64,000 nucleotides of DNA from Branchipolynoe longqiensis (GCA_030323885.1 CM059197.1:27857178-27921177), one strand, 5' to 3'. Shown: positions 53,181-62,547, counted from the stretch's first letter. The notes: generated by a model not told the origin, from the letters alone. Made by a program: numbers and translations.

Positions 53181-53824
53181 ACAGCTTCACATGTACATGT
53201 TTACATATGGATATACTTATGTATATGTGTATAGGTGTGTATGTGTGTAGGCATGTGTGTGCGTATGTGTGTATGATATATACATATACGCAGGGTAAGC
53301 GATTATGTAAACGTAGACATATGTATTTGAATATATATTACATGTGTATGTATATATATTCTTTATATGCACGATATTCCCAGTAATATACCGATTGGGA
53401 ACAATGCAAATTTGAGGAAAGTTATGCATATATATATATATATTTGCACACCGTACAATATTTTATTCAATGGGTGTATAAGGACGAAAGCAAATTTGAC
53501 ATAAAGTACATATATAGTTTGTGTATCGTAAATATTTTAAAGGTTTGTTCATTACATCGTTTAGTAAAATATTTGCCAGCAAATATAAATACATATAGAT
53601 CGTTAAATACAGCACCGTTATCAGTGCACTCTGAACATCGATTTGTGCTGCCTTTAATACCGATATTGAGAGGTCATTTGTGAAAAGAAGCAATTGATAT
53701 TCACATTGAAGCCGTATCATTTAAGGGATGGTATTTCTTTAGTACAAAAGGTACTGAACACACCCTATAGTGCACTCTATAGATGCTGTTAAATCCTGTG
53801 GTGTCCATGGAATAAACAGTCATA
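53181..53824. other. TG/TA-rich and AT-rich spacer
   Basis: GTGTATGTGTG-type repeats at 53210-53290 and (TA)n at 53428-53446; no gene seen. Confidence 0.45.
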
Positions 53825-53901
53825 AACCAGTGGTGTGTACAATACATATACATGTAATACATATATATACATAATACATATACCCATAATATATATATAT
53901 A
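53825..53901. repeat. ATAC-type array at the DIRS left border
   Basis: Same unit as the arrays at 52.8 and 59.4 kb, so the DIRS element is embedded in one such array. Confidence 0.85.
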
Positions 53902-53973
53902 TATTTTACCTCGGTAAACAGCCTCAGGCTAGCCTCAGGCTAGGGAGAGGTAAGCACGTCCGGTACCAGCAAT
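53902..53973 (+). repeat. DIRS left inverted terminal repeat
   Basis: The outer about 45 bp is unique to the left end and complementary to the first part of the ICR. The inner 34 bp (from CTAGGGAGAGGTAAGC to TACCAGCAAT) is an inverted copy of 59216-59249. Confidence 0.9.
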
Positions 53974-54052
53974 TAGCATATACAACTCACGACTGGATAA
54001 CGTGTCGTTGGGTTGCTCCGGCAAAATTAGTCTACATACAAGCAAATACGCA

Positions 54053-54652
54053 GTAAGTATAATAAAAACTGTGGTTAGCTTAATTATGATGCATTAGAGC
54101 ATCATTATGGAAAGTTTAGACTTTCGTTGGTCCAATTTGGACGAGTTATTTGGTTATAAACAACCAAGGATAGAACACTCGAGTGGGTTTCTCGAAGGAA
54201 CCAAACCGGTCATTAGCGGTTATGTCAACACCCGGGTCACCGTGTGACTATGGGTAGAGATGTGGGTTTCGCCCTATCTCATGTGGAAATTCTCTCGTAC
54301 TCTAATAGAGAGTAATGTTGGAGATGCTCCTGGGTTTCTTTTATAGACTCCCCTAGACAAAACTTTTTCAGGCGTTTCTCCGAGTTTCGTAGCATTTTCT
54401 CCAACTTGTTGACGTAGTAGTCACAGGTGGGAGAAGTGTGCGGAACAGAGGGATGGGCGGGCCGATACACTGGTCCCGACCCCGCGTAAGGTTTGGGCTT
54501 GACCCACAACCCACGCACAAATTTAGCTTATTACGCCTGTGTTATAACGGTATAAACACGTTCTCTAACACCAATAGATGTCCAAATGAGTTTGAAACAA
54601 CCATATTGTGACATATATATATACCGGGACTGACCAAAAATATTTGTTTCAG
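54053..54652 (+). other. Candidate intron in the DIRS leader
   Basis: GTAAGTAT at 54053 is an excellent 5' splice site and TATTTGTTTCAG ending 54652 an excellent 3' splice site, exactly 6 bp before the gag ATG. Splicing would remove 600 bp of leader, including an upstream 46-codon frame, and put the gag start near the RNA 5' end. There is no transcript evidence; it is read from signals only. Confidence 0.45.
54107..54247 (+). CDS. Small upstream ORF in the DIRS leader
   Basis: A 46-codon frame starting MESLDFRWSNLDELFG and ending in TGA at 54245-54247. Not recognised. It lies within the candidate intron, so it could be translated only from unspliced RNA and would then precede gag. It may equally be chance. 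Confidence 0.25.
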   Translation: MESLDFRWSNLDELFGYKQPRIEHSSGFLEGTKPVISGYVNTRVTV

Positions 54653-54658
54653 CTCCCG

Positions 54659-56017
54659 ATGGCCACGAAGCGGAGTAAGCGCGGTGCAGCAGCAGCCGAG
54701 GGGCGTGTTCCGAGTGGAGTGGACGAGGAGTACGACTCCTCACCTGTGTTGTCGGCAGGGCCGTCGACACAGCCCCGGGCGCATATCCTCTCCGACCCGG
54801 ACGAGGACGCAGTGCCTGAGGTGCCTGCGCCTCCAGATTGGGAGGCTCGCTTTGCACGATTGGAAAGCCACATCTTGACTGCCAAATCGCCTGTGTCTCG
54901 GAAGCGGCGTAGGCCGAGTGTCCAAGAGGATTCGTTTGAGGATTTCTTGGACACAGACTCGGCGGTGGAGCTTAAGGCTCCTCCTCCTCCTTCTCCTAAA
55001 CGGAGGAAGAAGAAGAAACAGGTGATTTCTTTGGGTGATGAATTCACCAACGAGCGGGCAGAGACTGGTTTTCGCAAAAAGCGGAAGACTAAGTCCAAAA
55101 AGAAGAAGAGGAAGAGGAAATATTCTTCTTCTGATTCGTCCACTGAGTCTACTTCTACGGTATCAGACTCAGACACCATTTATGAAGGGGTCTATGCGGA
55201 CATTGGCACTAAAGTGGCTAAGAAGGTGGAGAAGCCAAAGGCTAAGCGGGTTAAAACCACTACGCTTATGCGCGAGACCGTGAATGGTCATTTTCGCACG
55301 TTCAAACCGGCGGAGGTTATCTCCAAGTTAGGAGATGAGTTAACAGGCATAAAGGGTGTTCCCAACTCCATCATTAAAGAAATGGATCGGGATGTCAATA
55401 TGACGGATGACCGTAAGAAGTTTGAGGATGTGTTGCACACAGTGCATAAGGCAGTGTTGGCTACCCTAACAGCTATTGTTCCTGTGGCTAATAGGATGCA
55501 GAGTGAAAATAAGTTCTCGTCTTTGGCTAAGACAATGGACAAAGGCATTGCAGTGCTAGCGGCGGCAGGTAATTACCTGTCGTTTCGAAGATATGAAAAT
55601 GTCTTCAAGTCAGTTTGCACAGATGCTGGCAAAGAAGTGGCTCGCTCTAAGAAGGTTACCGATAATGAGGGGAAGGAGTTTACGCTTTATCTTGCTCCAG
55701 AGCCGATTAAAGGGAAACCTTTAGATAACACCAAGATGTTTGGCGGTCAACTACAATACCTCTATAAAGAGGTAGAGACTGCAGCCAAGAGTGGCAAAAA
55801 CATGGATGGCAAGAAGAAACAGGAAGCTCCTCGTTTCAAAAAGTCACGAGGGGATTTTCGTCCACGACGGTTCACCAGAGGAACCAGACCGAGTTCAAAC
55901 TTCGGTCAAGGGTTTCGGGGCCGGGGCGCTCGCCCAGGCTGGACCGACAACACCGCACGGCCAATAGGCCGAGGGTTCAACTCGTCGAGACCTTTCCCCA
56001 GGGGCGGGTCCAAGTAG
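54659..56017 (+). CDS. DIRS Gag-like protein
   Basis: About 452 aa from MATKRSKRGAAAA. The frame stays open 17 codons further upstream, but this ATG follows the candidate splice acceptor. The N-terminal third is acidic/proline-rich with two strong basic nuclear-localisation-like clusters (KRRKKKKQ; KSKKKKRKRKY) and Ser-rich stretches. The middle (about residues 200-370) is predicted globular with no family I can name. The C terminus is Arg/Gly-rich (RGAR, RPIGRGFNSS, FRGRG), an RNA-binding style; no zinc knuckle is present. The expected role is packaging of element RNA. The next frame is -1 relative to gag and is already open upstream of the gag stop. Confidence 0.85.
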   Translation: MATKRSKRGAAAAEGRVPSGVDEEYDSSPVLSAGPSTQPRAHILSDPDEDAVPEVPAPPDWEARFARLESHILTAKSPVSRKRRRPSVQEDSFEDFLDTDSAVELKAPPPPSPKRRKKKKQVISLGDEFTNERAETGFRKKRKTKSKKKKRKRKYSSSDSSTESTSTVSDSDTIYEGVYADIGTKVAKKVEKPKAKRVKTTTLMRETVNGHFRTFKPAEVISKLGDELTGIKGVPNSIIKEMDRDVNMTDDRKKFEDVLHTVHKAVLATLTAIVPVANRMQSENKFSSLAKTMDKGIAVLAAAGNYLSFRRYENVFKSVCTDAGKEVARSKKVTDNEGKEFTLYLAPEPIKGKPLDNTKMFGGQLQYLYKEVETAAKSGKNMDGKKKQEAPRFKKSRGDFRPRRFTRGTRPSSNFGQGFRGRGARPGWTDNTARPIGRGFNSSRPFPRGGSK

Positions 56018-56082
56018 AGGTCCAAACACAAACTTTACAAGTCCCTGAAGCCTCTAAAAACACACAAACTGTAAGCAACTTT

Positions 56083-57933
56083 GTGGCTGGTAATATTAGT
56101 AATCATATTTCTGAGTGGCACAAAATTACTAGTGACCAAGAAATTATAAAAATAGTTAGGGGTGTTCACATTCCCTTTACACAAATTCCTGTACAAAGTA
56201 TAATACCTTTTCCATATAACATTCAACCAGTTGAACGAGAGGCACTAACTAAACAGATACATAAATTCTTTGAGAAAGGAATTATACAAAAAGTGACACA
56301 CTGTTCAGGACAGTTTATTTCAAACATTTTCTCGAGACCGAAGCCTAATGGTGATGTTCGAATGATCCTGGATTTAACAATCCTTAATAAAAGGGTGGAA
56401 TATCGACATTTTAAAATGTTCTCTCTAGATACGGCACGAGATCTGATTACACCAGATGCGTGGATGGCTAGTGTTGATTTACAGGATGCATATTATACGC
56501 TTCCCATAATGGAACAATACCGAAAATTTCTTCGATTTATTTGGGATAACCAACTCTATGAGTTTACCTGCATGCCGAATGGCTTAGCTTGTGCGCCACG
56601 TTTATTTACTAAATTGCTTAAACCTGTTTTCTCGGTAATGGCGAGGAAGGGTCACATAATGTTTCCATACATAGATGATTCTTTTATTATAGCATCAACA
56701 CAAATTGGTTGTGTGAATGCAGTTTTGGATTTATGTGCATTACTCACTAAATTGGGGTTTTATGTACATCAACAAAAGTCAGTGTTTAAACCAACAAAAC
56801 AACTCAAATGTTTAGGGTTTATTCTGGATACACAGTCCCTTACAGTGTCGATAACAGAACAAAAACTAATTAAGTTTATGACTACAGCGACTCAGCTTAT
56901 TAAGTTATCAAAGCCAAAAATTAGACAGGTTGCTGTTCTTATTGGCATAATGACCTCATATGCACCTGCTGTGTTATATGGGAAGGCCCATATTAAGTCG
57001 CTAGAAATAGATAAAAATTTAGCGTTATCACGAACTAAAGGCAATTTTGAGCGAAAGATGTTTATTTCGCAAGAAGGGTTACAGGATATTGGATGGTGGA
57101 TGCAACATATAGCAAGTTCACCAAATCCAATCCGCATGGCGGAACCTAATACAGTAATTACTACTGATGCTTCGTTAGAAGGTTGGGGAGCTCATCGAGA
57201 TGGGGTCACAACAGGAGGTAGATGGCTTGATGATGAAAAATCAGACTATATTAATGCACTAGAATTGCGTGCTATTTATCTGGGCTTACGTAGTTTAGTA
57301 AAGATAAATAAATCACAGGTTAGAATACTAACTGATAATACTACTGCCATGGCATATATTCGTAACATGGGTGGAACCAAATCAAAGTCTTGCAATCAGT
57401 TATCTAAACTGATTTGGAACTGGGCACAGGCTCAACAAGTCTGGCTGACTGTAGCGCATATTCCAGGGTCACAAAATACACTTGCAGATTATAAAAGTAG
57501 AAATTTCCATGACCATTTAGAGTGGTCTCTCTCTACACCTTTGTTTAACTTCGTTTGTGAAAAATGGGGTACACCTGAAGTTGACTTATTTGCATCACGA
57601 AATAATAACAAGTTACCCTGCTATGTTTCTTGGCATCCTGAACCGGATGCTTGGAAAGTAGATGCGTTTGCTATTACTTGGGAAAATAATTATTTTTATA
57701 TTTTCCCACCATTTAGCATTATCAGCCGAGTAGTGAGAAAAATCGGCTTGGAAGGGACACATGCGATACTGGTGGTGCCCGATTGGGACACGCAACCTTG
57801 GCTGCCAGCAGTTTCACAACTGGCAAAAGATCGTATACGATTCCCAAGAAAACTCGGGAATCTGACGCACCACGGACCGCTAGTGGTTCACGGCGACGTG
57901 TCAACGACGCCCCTATTGGCATTCCTTTTCTAA
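56083..57933 (+). CDS. DIRS RT-RNase H with methyltransferase-like end
   Basis: 616 codons from the first listed start (a GTG), and the frame is open further upstream into gag. RT: RPKPNGDVRMILDL, ASVDLQDAYYTLP (motif A, about 129-141), MPNGLACAPRLFTKL (motif B), YIDD at 196-199. RNase H: TTDAS (Asp 362), LELRA (Glu 394), TDNTT (Asp 418), LADYKSR (Asp 469), a complete acidic set. The C-terminal region has VDLFASRNNNKLPCYVSW and FPPF (about 541), the segment in DIRS elements likened to N6-adenine methyltransferases. It makes the element cDNA; the function of the last domain is unproven. No ATG precedes the RT domain, so expression probably needs a -1 frameshift from gag or reinitiation. Confidence 0.92.
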   Translation: MAGNISNHISEWHKITSDQEIIKIVRGVHIPFTQIPVQSIIPFPYNIQPVEREALTKQIHKFFEKGIIQKVTHCSGQFISNIFSRPKPNGDVRMILDLTILNKRVEYRHFKMFSLDTARDLITPDAWMASVDLQDAYYTLPIMEQYRKFLRFIWDNQLYEFTCMPNGLACAPRLFTKLLKPVFSVMARKGHIMFPYIDDSFIIASTQIGCVNAVLDLCALLTKLGFYVHQQKSVFKPTKQLKCLGFILDTQSLTVSITEQKLIKFMTTATQLIKLSKPKIRQVAVLIGIMTSYAPAVLYGKAHIKSLEIDKNLALSRTKGNFERKMFISQEGLQDIGWWMQHIASSPNPIRMAEPNTVITTDASLEGWGAHRDGVTTGGRWLDDEKSDYINALELRAIYLGLRSLVKINKSQVRILTDNTTAMAYIRNMGGTKSKSCNQLSKLIWNWAQAQQVWLTVAHIPGSQNTLADYKSRNFHDHLEWSLSTPLFNFVCEKWGTPEVDLFASRNNNKLPCYVSWHPEPDAWKVDAFAITWENNYFYIFPPFSIISRVVRKIGLEGTHAILVVPDWDTQPWLPAVSQLAKDRIRFPRKLGNLTHHGPLVVHGDVSTTPLLAFLF

Positions 57934-58891
57934 GCAAGCAGCTACAGCAATTTGGATTGGACAGAATTACTGAGGATAGGATAGTATCGGATGCCTGGAG
58001 GCCAGGAACTGTCAAAATGTATACAACCTATTTAAAGAAATGGGGTGTACATTGTTTGTTAATGAAAGTTAAACCAACAAATCCAAAGATTTCACAAGTA
58101 GCTTGGTTTCTTCGTTCTCTAGAGGATGAAGGACTTTCCTTTGGATCGATTAATGCGGCGAGGTGTGCGTTATCAATTATATTACCTAGAATTGATGGCG
58201 AAACAGTTGGAAAACATTATGTTATTTGTTATTTACTTCGTTCAATTTATCAAAGGAATCCTCCAAAACCAAAGTATAGTCGGTTTTGGGATGTTTCTAT
58301 AGTATTTAAGTTGTTTCAGGCTTGGCCTCACAACTCGTGGTTAGATATAAAACAGTTAGGTTTTAAGGTCGCGGTCCTGTTATTGTTAGTAACCGGACAC
58401 AGAGGACAGACGATTGTTGCTTTATCCTTAACTGGATTAGAAATAGACAAGCAACAAGCTACGTTTGATTTAGAAAAATTGCTCAAATCGAACACGTTAG
58501 GTGACCCTTTATCAACGGTTCACTTAGACTGTTTTCCGAATGATCGGAAATTATGTGTTGTGTCGGCCATACGGGCTTATATATACAAGACAAAGGATTT
58601 ACGTGCATCACAACAACTATTAGTGAGCTTTATAAAGCCACATAAGGCGATTTCACGAGACACACTTGCCAGATGGACAATTACGGTGTTGAAATTGGCT
58701 GGAGTGGATACGAGTAAATACTCTTCCCACTCAACTAGAGGAGCCATGGTCTCCAAGGCATGGGTGCTTGGTATTTCTGTGAAAAGAATACTAGCGCATG
58801 CAGGCTGGAAGACGGCTAGTCGTTTGCAAAACATTATAATAAACGACTAGAAAAGCCTACCGGCGTTGCAAAGCGTCTTCTCGCCAACTAA
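57783..58891 (+). pseudogene. DIRS tyrosine recombinase, C-terminal frameshift
   Basis: The open frame from 57783 to 58850 (355 codons) overlaps the RT frame by 151 bp. The core-binding domain (about 75-170) includes AWRPGTVKMYTTYLKKWGVH. The catalytic part has TGHRGQT (Arg 207), HSTR (His 316, Arg 319) and HAGW (His 339). The frame then ends without the nucleophile tyrosine; a KHY-containing end is present one frame over, ending at 58891, so a single-base loss near 58818 has removed the catalytic Tyr. This enzyme would integrate the circular cDNA. As read, this copy cannot, although it could be complemented in trans. Confidence 0.88.
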
Positions 58892-58977
58892 CAAGAATAG
58901 GTGAGAACAAAAATTTAGAATGTTATAATAATAAGAAAGAATGATATTAAGGATAAAAATGAATTATGTAAAGGTCT

Positions 58978-59109
58978 CCCTAGCCTGAGGCTAGCCTGAG
59001 GCTGTTTACCGAGGTAAAATAGTATAGTTATACGAGTCTTACCTTGGTACAGATGATGGATAACTGTTGTTTTACCGAGGTATAAGCCTCGGATAGATGT
59101 GGGCTAGGG
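58978..59109 (+). repeat. DIRS internal complementary region (ICR)
   Basis: 58978-59021 is the exact complement of the element's left end. 59020-59109 is the exact complement of its right end (59244-59334). The two overlap at a 3-base TAT/ATA where the circle junction falls. Confidence 0.92.
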
Positions 59110-59215
59110 CCCTCCCGCCACACCCTGCCACATCTATTCCGTTGGTGTACCTTTTCGGTAAAGTAATAGTATCCATTGTTTGAAAGTCATTTTTATCCTC
59201 AATAAGTAGGTTAAG

Positions 59216-59328
59216 ATTGCTGGTACCGGACGTGCTTACCTCTCCCTAGCCCACATCTATCCGAGGCTTATACCTCGGTAAAACAACAGTTATCCATCAT
59301 CTGTACCAAGGTAAGACTCGTATAACTA

Positions 59329-59334
<6 letters not shown>
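59216..59334 (+). repeat. DIRS right inverted terminal repeat
   Basis: The inner 34 bp is inverted relative to the left repeat. The outer about 88 bp is specific to the right end and mirrored in the ICR. Confidence 0.9.
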
Positions 59335-59362
<28 letters not shown>

Positions 59363-59570
59363 GCACAATATATATGCATTAACTATATATGCACATACTA
59401 CATATACACATAATACATATATACACACAATACAAATGCACATAATGCATATGCATGTAATACATATACATGTAATACATATACATGTAATACATATACA
59501 TGTAATACATATACACATAACACATATATATATATACATATACACATAATATGTACGCACATAATACCTT
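59335..59570. repeat. TA and TACATATACATGTAA arrays
   Basis: (TA)n at 59333-59361, then a 15-bp unit TACATATACATGTAA repeated with few changes at 59450-59520. Confidence 0.9.
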
Positions 59571-59572
59571 TA

Positions 59573-59750
59573 CAGTAAAACCTCTCTAAATCGACTGACA
59601 TTGGGACCGACATTAAGTGGTCCATTTACGGAGGTGGTCGGTTTATGGAGTTAGAATATGGTTACACTCGTATTGCTGGGACCCAAATAAAGCTATCGAT
59701 ATAGGGGATTGGTCGATATGTGGAGGTGGTCGGGTAGGGAGGTTTTACTG
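59573..59750. mobile_element. Pogo/Tigger-like MITE
   Basis: 178 bp with inverted ends CAGTAAAACCTCTCTA and TAGGGAGGTTTTACTG, bordered by TA on both sides (59571-59572, 59751-59752). CAGT...AACCTCTCTA ends with TA targets are typical of pogo-group Tc1/mariner elements. It sits inside the ATAC array. Confidence 0.85.
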
Positions 59751-59752
59751 TA

Positions 59753-59892
59753 CACATAATAGTTATTAATACATATACACTTAATATATATATATTTACA
59801 TAATACATATACACATGTTATATATACAGGTAATGCATATACGCATGACATATGTATATATATATATATATATATATGTAATACATATACAG
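59753..59892. repeat. ATAC/TA array, right part
   Basis: Continuation of the same array after the MITE, including (TA)n at 59848-59872. Confidence 0.85.
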
Positions 59893-60120
59893 TGCACATT
59901 GTAGAAAGCACCAGCTAACCAGGATTCTTAGGGCTTTTCAGAACAAGCGCGATGATGACTTATTAGTGATCGGATGATGTAATTACATTGATGACCTTTT
60001 AGTGATCGACTAATGTAATTACAGTATCAGGTTGCATCGATTGTATATTCCACGAAGAAAGAAATATCTCATCCCGAGGTAATTTGTTTAATTCAGCACA
60101 AATGGCACTCTGTATATACC
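59893..60120. other. Spacer with a short duplicated motif
   Basis: TTAGTGATCG and TGTAATTACA occur twice (59965-59995 and 59999-60022). No gene seen. Confidence 0.45.
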
Positions 60121-60293
60121 AATGGAACTCCCAACATCTCCCGACCAGCCACTGCAGGGACAAATAGTTTTGCGCCTGTCTTGACATGTTCTTGCCAGTG
60201 TGAAACCTCTATTTGCTCCCCGAGAGAGTGCCGCTGGTAACTTGCAAAAGCCAGCAGCACTTCAACACTTTTGCAGGCAACTTTCATGAAATG
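60121..60293 (+). mobile_element. Chimeric retroposon RC, copy 3: module R
   Basis: TGGAACTCCCAACATCTCCC to TTTCATGAAATGT matches module R in copies 1 and 2, then joins LINE sequence upstream of the RT catalytic core, giving the longest LINE part of the three. Confidence 0.85.
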
Positions 60294-61521
60294 TTACAAG
60301 AAAAGTGCATTGAGCAGGACCGACCACTGTACATGGTATTTGTCGATTTCACTAAGGCATTTGATACAGTCGGGAGGACCGGGCTATGGCAGCTACTGAG
60401 GAAGTACGGATGCCCAGAGAAGTTCACAACTATGATCGAGGCTCTACATACAGGAAAGATGGCGGACGTTAGTGATGGAGGGGAAGTCTCGGAATCGTTC
60501 GGGGTTAGGAATGGGGTCAAGCAAGGTTGTGTACTGGCCCCCACGCTCTTCTCCATCTTCCTATCAGCAATGCTAGATGAGGCTTTCCGAGACATGGGGG
60601 ATGGCATCTATATACAGTCCAGACAGAGCGCTGACCTATTCAATGTCGCACACTTCAGAGCGAAGACCAAGACTACTCAGATACTCGTGAGAGAGCTACT
60701 ATTCGCAGATGACAGTGCACTGGTTGCCCACTCTGCTGAAGAGACCCAGAAAATAGTGGATGCTTTCTCCGATGCATCAAAGAAGTTTGGCCTGAAAATT
60801 AACATCAAGAAGACGGAGGTGCTGTACCAACCCAACTCTACAAGATCCTGAGAGGAGGAGATCATGGTTGACGGAAACAAGCTGAACTCTATTCCGGAAT
60901 TCACCTATCTCGGAAACACTATATCAAGTGATGGACGCAATGATGCTGAGATACAGAGGAGGATGGCCAAGGCTAGCGCATCCTTCGGCCGACTACGCCA
61001 GAGACTCTGGAACAACCACCATGTGTCCATTTGGGTCAAAGGTAAGATCTACCACGCAATCGTGCTATCCACCCTACTATACGGAGCCGAGGCCTGGACA
61101 GTGTACAGACAGCAGGTGAAAAAGCTGCATGCCTTCATGATGCGACATCTGCGTTCAATCATGAGGCTAACCTGGAAGGACAAAGTGACGAATAAGGAAA
61201 TACTCGAACGGATGGGGCTGCCCTCTATGGAAGATCTTCTGAACCAAAAGAATCTCCGGTGGACTGGACACCTCATGAGGATGTCATCAGAAAGGCTACC
61301 AAAGCAGACCCTCTATTCTCAACTGTCTTCTGGTAAACAGAAAGAGAGGGCGCCCCCGTCTCCGGTTCAAAGATACCATCAAGAGAAACCTGAAGCTGAG
61401 AGACATTAAGACCGACTCATGGACGCAACTCTCACAGCAGAGAGCTAAATGGAGAGCGGCAGTCAAGTAATGAAAGCAGTCTTTGTCGCATAGCGACCGA
61501 CAGCATGATGATGATGATGAT
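60294..61521 (+). pseudogene. RTE-like LINE reverse transcriptase, broken
   Basis: Reads LQEKCIEQDRPLYMVFVDF (motif A region, Asp in VDFTKAFD), GVKQGCVLAPTLFS (motif B) and LFADDSALVAHS (catalytic FADD), then the thumb and C-terminal region FTYLGNTISSDGR, WTGHLMRMSSERLPK. Frameshifts occur near 60845 and 61335, after which the conserved tail GRPRLRF and WTQLSQQRAKWRAAVK ends at a stop near 61470. The 3' UTR is only about 35-45 bp and ends in (ATG)n (61505-61521). The very short 3' UTR with trinucleotide tail suggests the RTE clade, not certain. The endonuclease and N-terminal RT parts are absent. Confidence 0.85.
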
Positions 61522-61705
61522 ATACCAAGATCTTATCACTTCCTGTGTACAGACAGTGCTTATGTACCACGTGAAAATCCATGCGGATTTTATACAAGAA
61601 AAACACTCGCCATTATCAGATTGCAATTTGGAGTTCATGCCAAAGATATTCACCCTGAATATCATCACTGTTGCACTTTAAGAGTAAACGTTAATTCATT
61701 GTTAC
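61522..61705. other. Short unassigned segment
   Basis: Open for about 60 codons on the plus strand (GFYTRKTLAIIRLQFGVHAK), with no recognised family and no splice context I can support. Confidence 0.3.
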
Positions 61706-62030
61706 CAGACAGTATGGCCAAATGAGTTAGAGCGTCTGTATCCCCTGTTGGTAGACCATGGGGTCGTTGGTTCGAACCCTGGTTGAGTCAAACCAATGAC
61801 TTACAAATTAATACTTGTCGCTTCCTAGCCAGGCACTCAGCATTATGATAGGGCAAGGACTGGTGTGCTCAGTATGAGGATAATGTGACTGAGTGGGATA
61901 TCAGGTCATGTTGCTGGCAGCCTGGTCTCCCAGTGGGGCAGCACTATAAAGTCGCTGTGAGTGCGCACTGTCACAAGTCGGTACCCATCCTGATATGACC
62001 TTAGATCTTGCTAGAACGTAAAACAACAAC
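61706..62030 (+). mobile_element. SINE-X, head I, full length, plus
   Basis: CCAGACAGTATGGCCAAATG head, B box GGTTCGAACCCTGG, body, tail ACGTAAAACAACAACATC. Confidence 0.85.
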
Positions 62031-62544
62031 ATCATTTATTGTATAATTAAAGGCGCATTGTTTCTGCTTTATTCACGTGCTCCGCAAGCATCCTCTGGAG
62101 ATTCGGACAGAAGGCGCGCACACGGTTATACATGTGGTATGTGGAGGGAGATCCGTGTTTTCCCCAGTAAAGCTGAGAACATCAAATTGTAAGTCTTTTG
62201 GTTTGGCTTACGAGGAGATCGAACCCACCGAGTCCCATACCAAAGTCCCACTCCAACCCCAACCCAACCCATCCACATCCACACCCACACCCCCACCAAC
62301 ATATACACACACACCACCCCACCACCATTGTCGCCGATACACCTCTATTCTATAATCTCTGGCAATCAGAGATTGTTCTTGACCCGTGCTCTTAAGAGAT
62401 ATCCTCCTCTTCTGACCCGATGGTGGCCCTGTGGTATTCTTCTGTAGCAACTGACCCATTCGTATTAATTGTCCACACTCAAAACACTCTTCTCAAAACA
62501 AAATCACAATAAAGTAAATCCAACATGATTATGTTCAAGGGATC
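62031..62544. other. No gene; C/A-rich low-complexity tract
   Basis: 62250-62330 is CCAACCCA/CACACC-rich. Nothing else supported. Confidence 0.45.
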
Positions 62545-62547
62545 CTA

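Larger units (their letters stand above)
53902..59334 (+). mobile_element. DIRS1-type YR retrotransposon
   Basis: About 5.43 kb on the plus strand: left terminal repeat, leader with a candidate intron, gag, RT-RNase H-methyltransferase-like frame, overlapping YR, internal complementary region (ICR) and right terminal repeat. The ICR is the complement of the element's left end followed directly by the complement of its right end, the diagnostic DIRS1 arrangement for templating a circle. All terminal copies are identical by eye, so the insertion is recent. There is no target duplication; it sits in an AT/ATAC array. The only coding damage seen is one frameshift at the YR end. Confidence 0.93.

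Noticed and set aside
51421..53901. CRISPR-like regular array
   Set aside because: The units are imperfect, AT-only and lack unique spacers of constant length.
54649..55179. 176-codon antisense frame in DIRS gag
   Set aside because: Mirrors the Lys/Ser-rich gag codons; no independent support.
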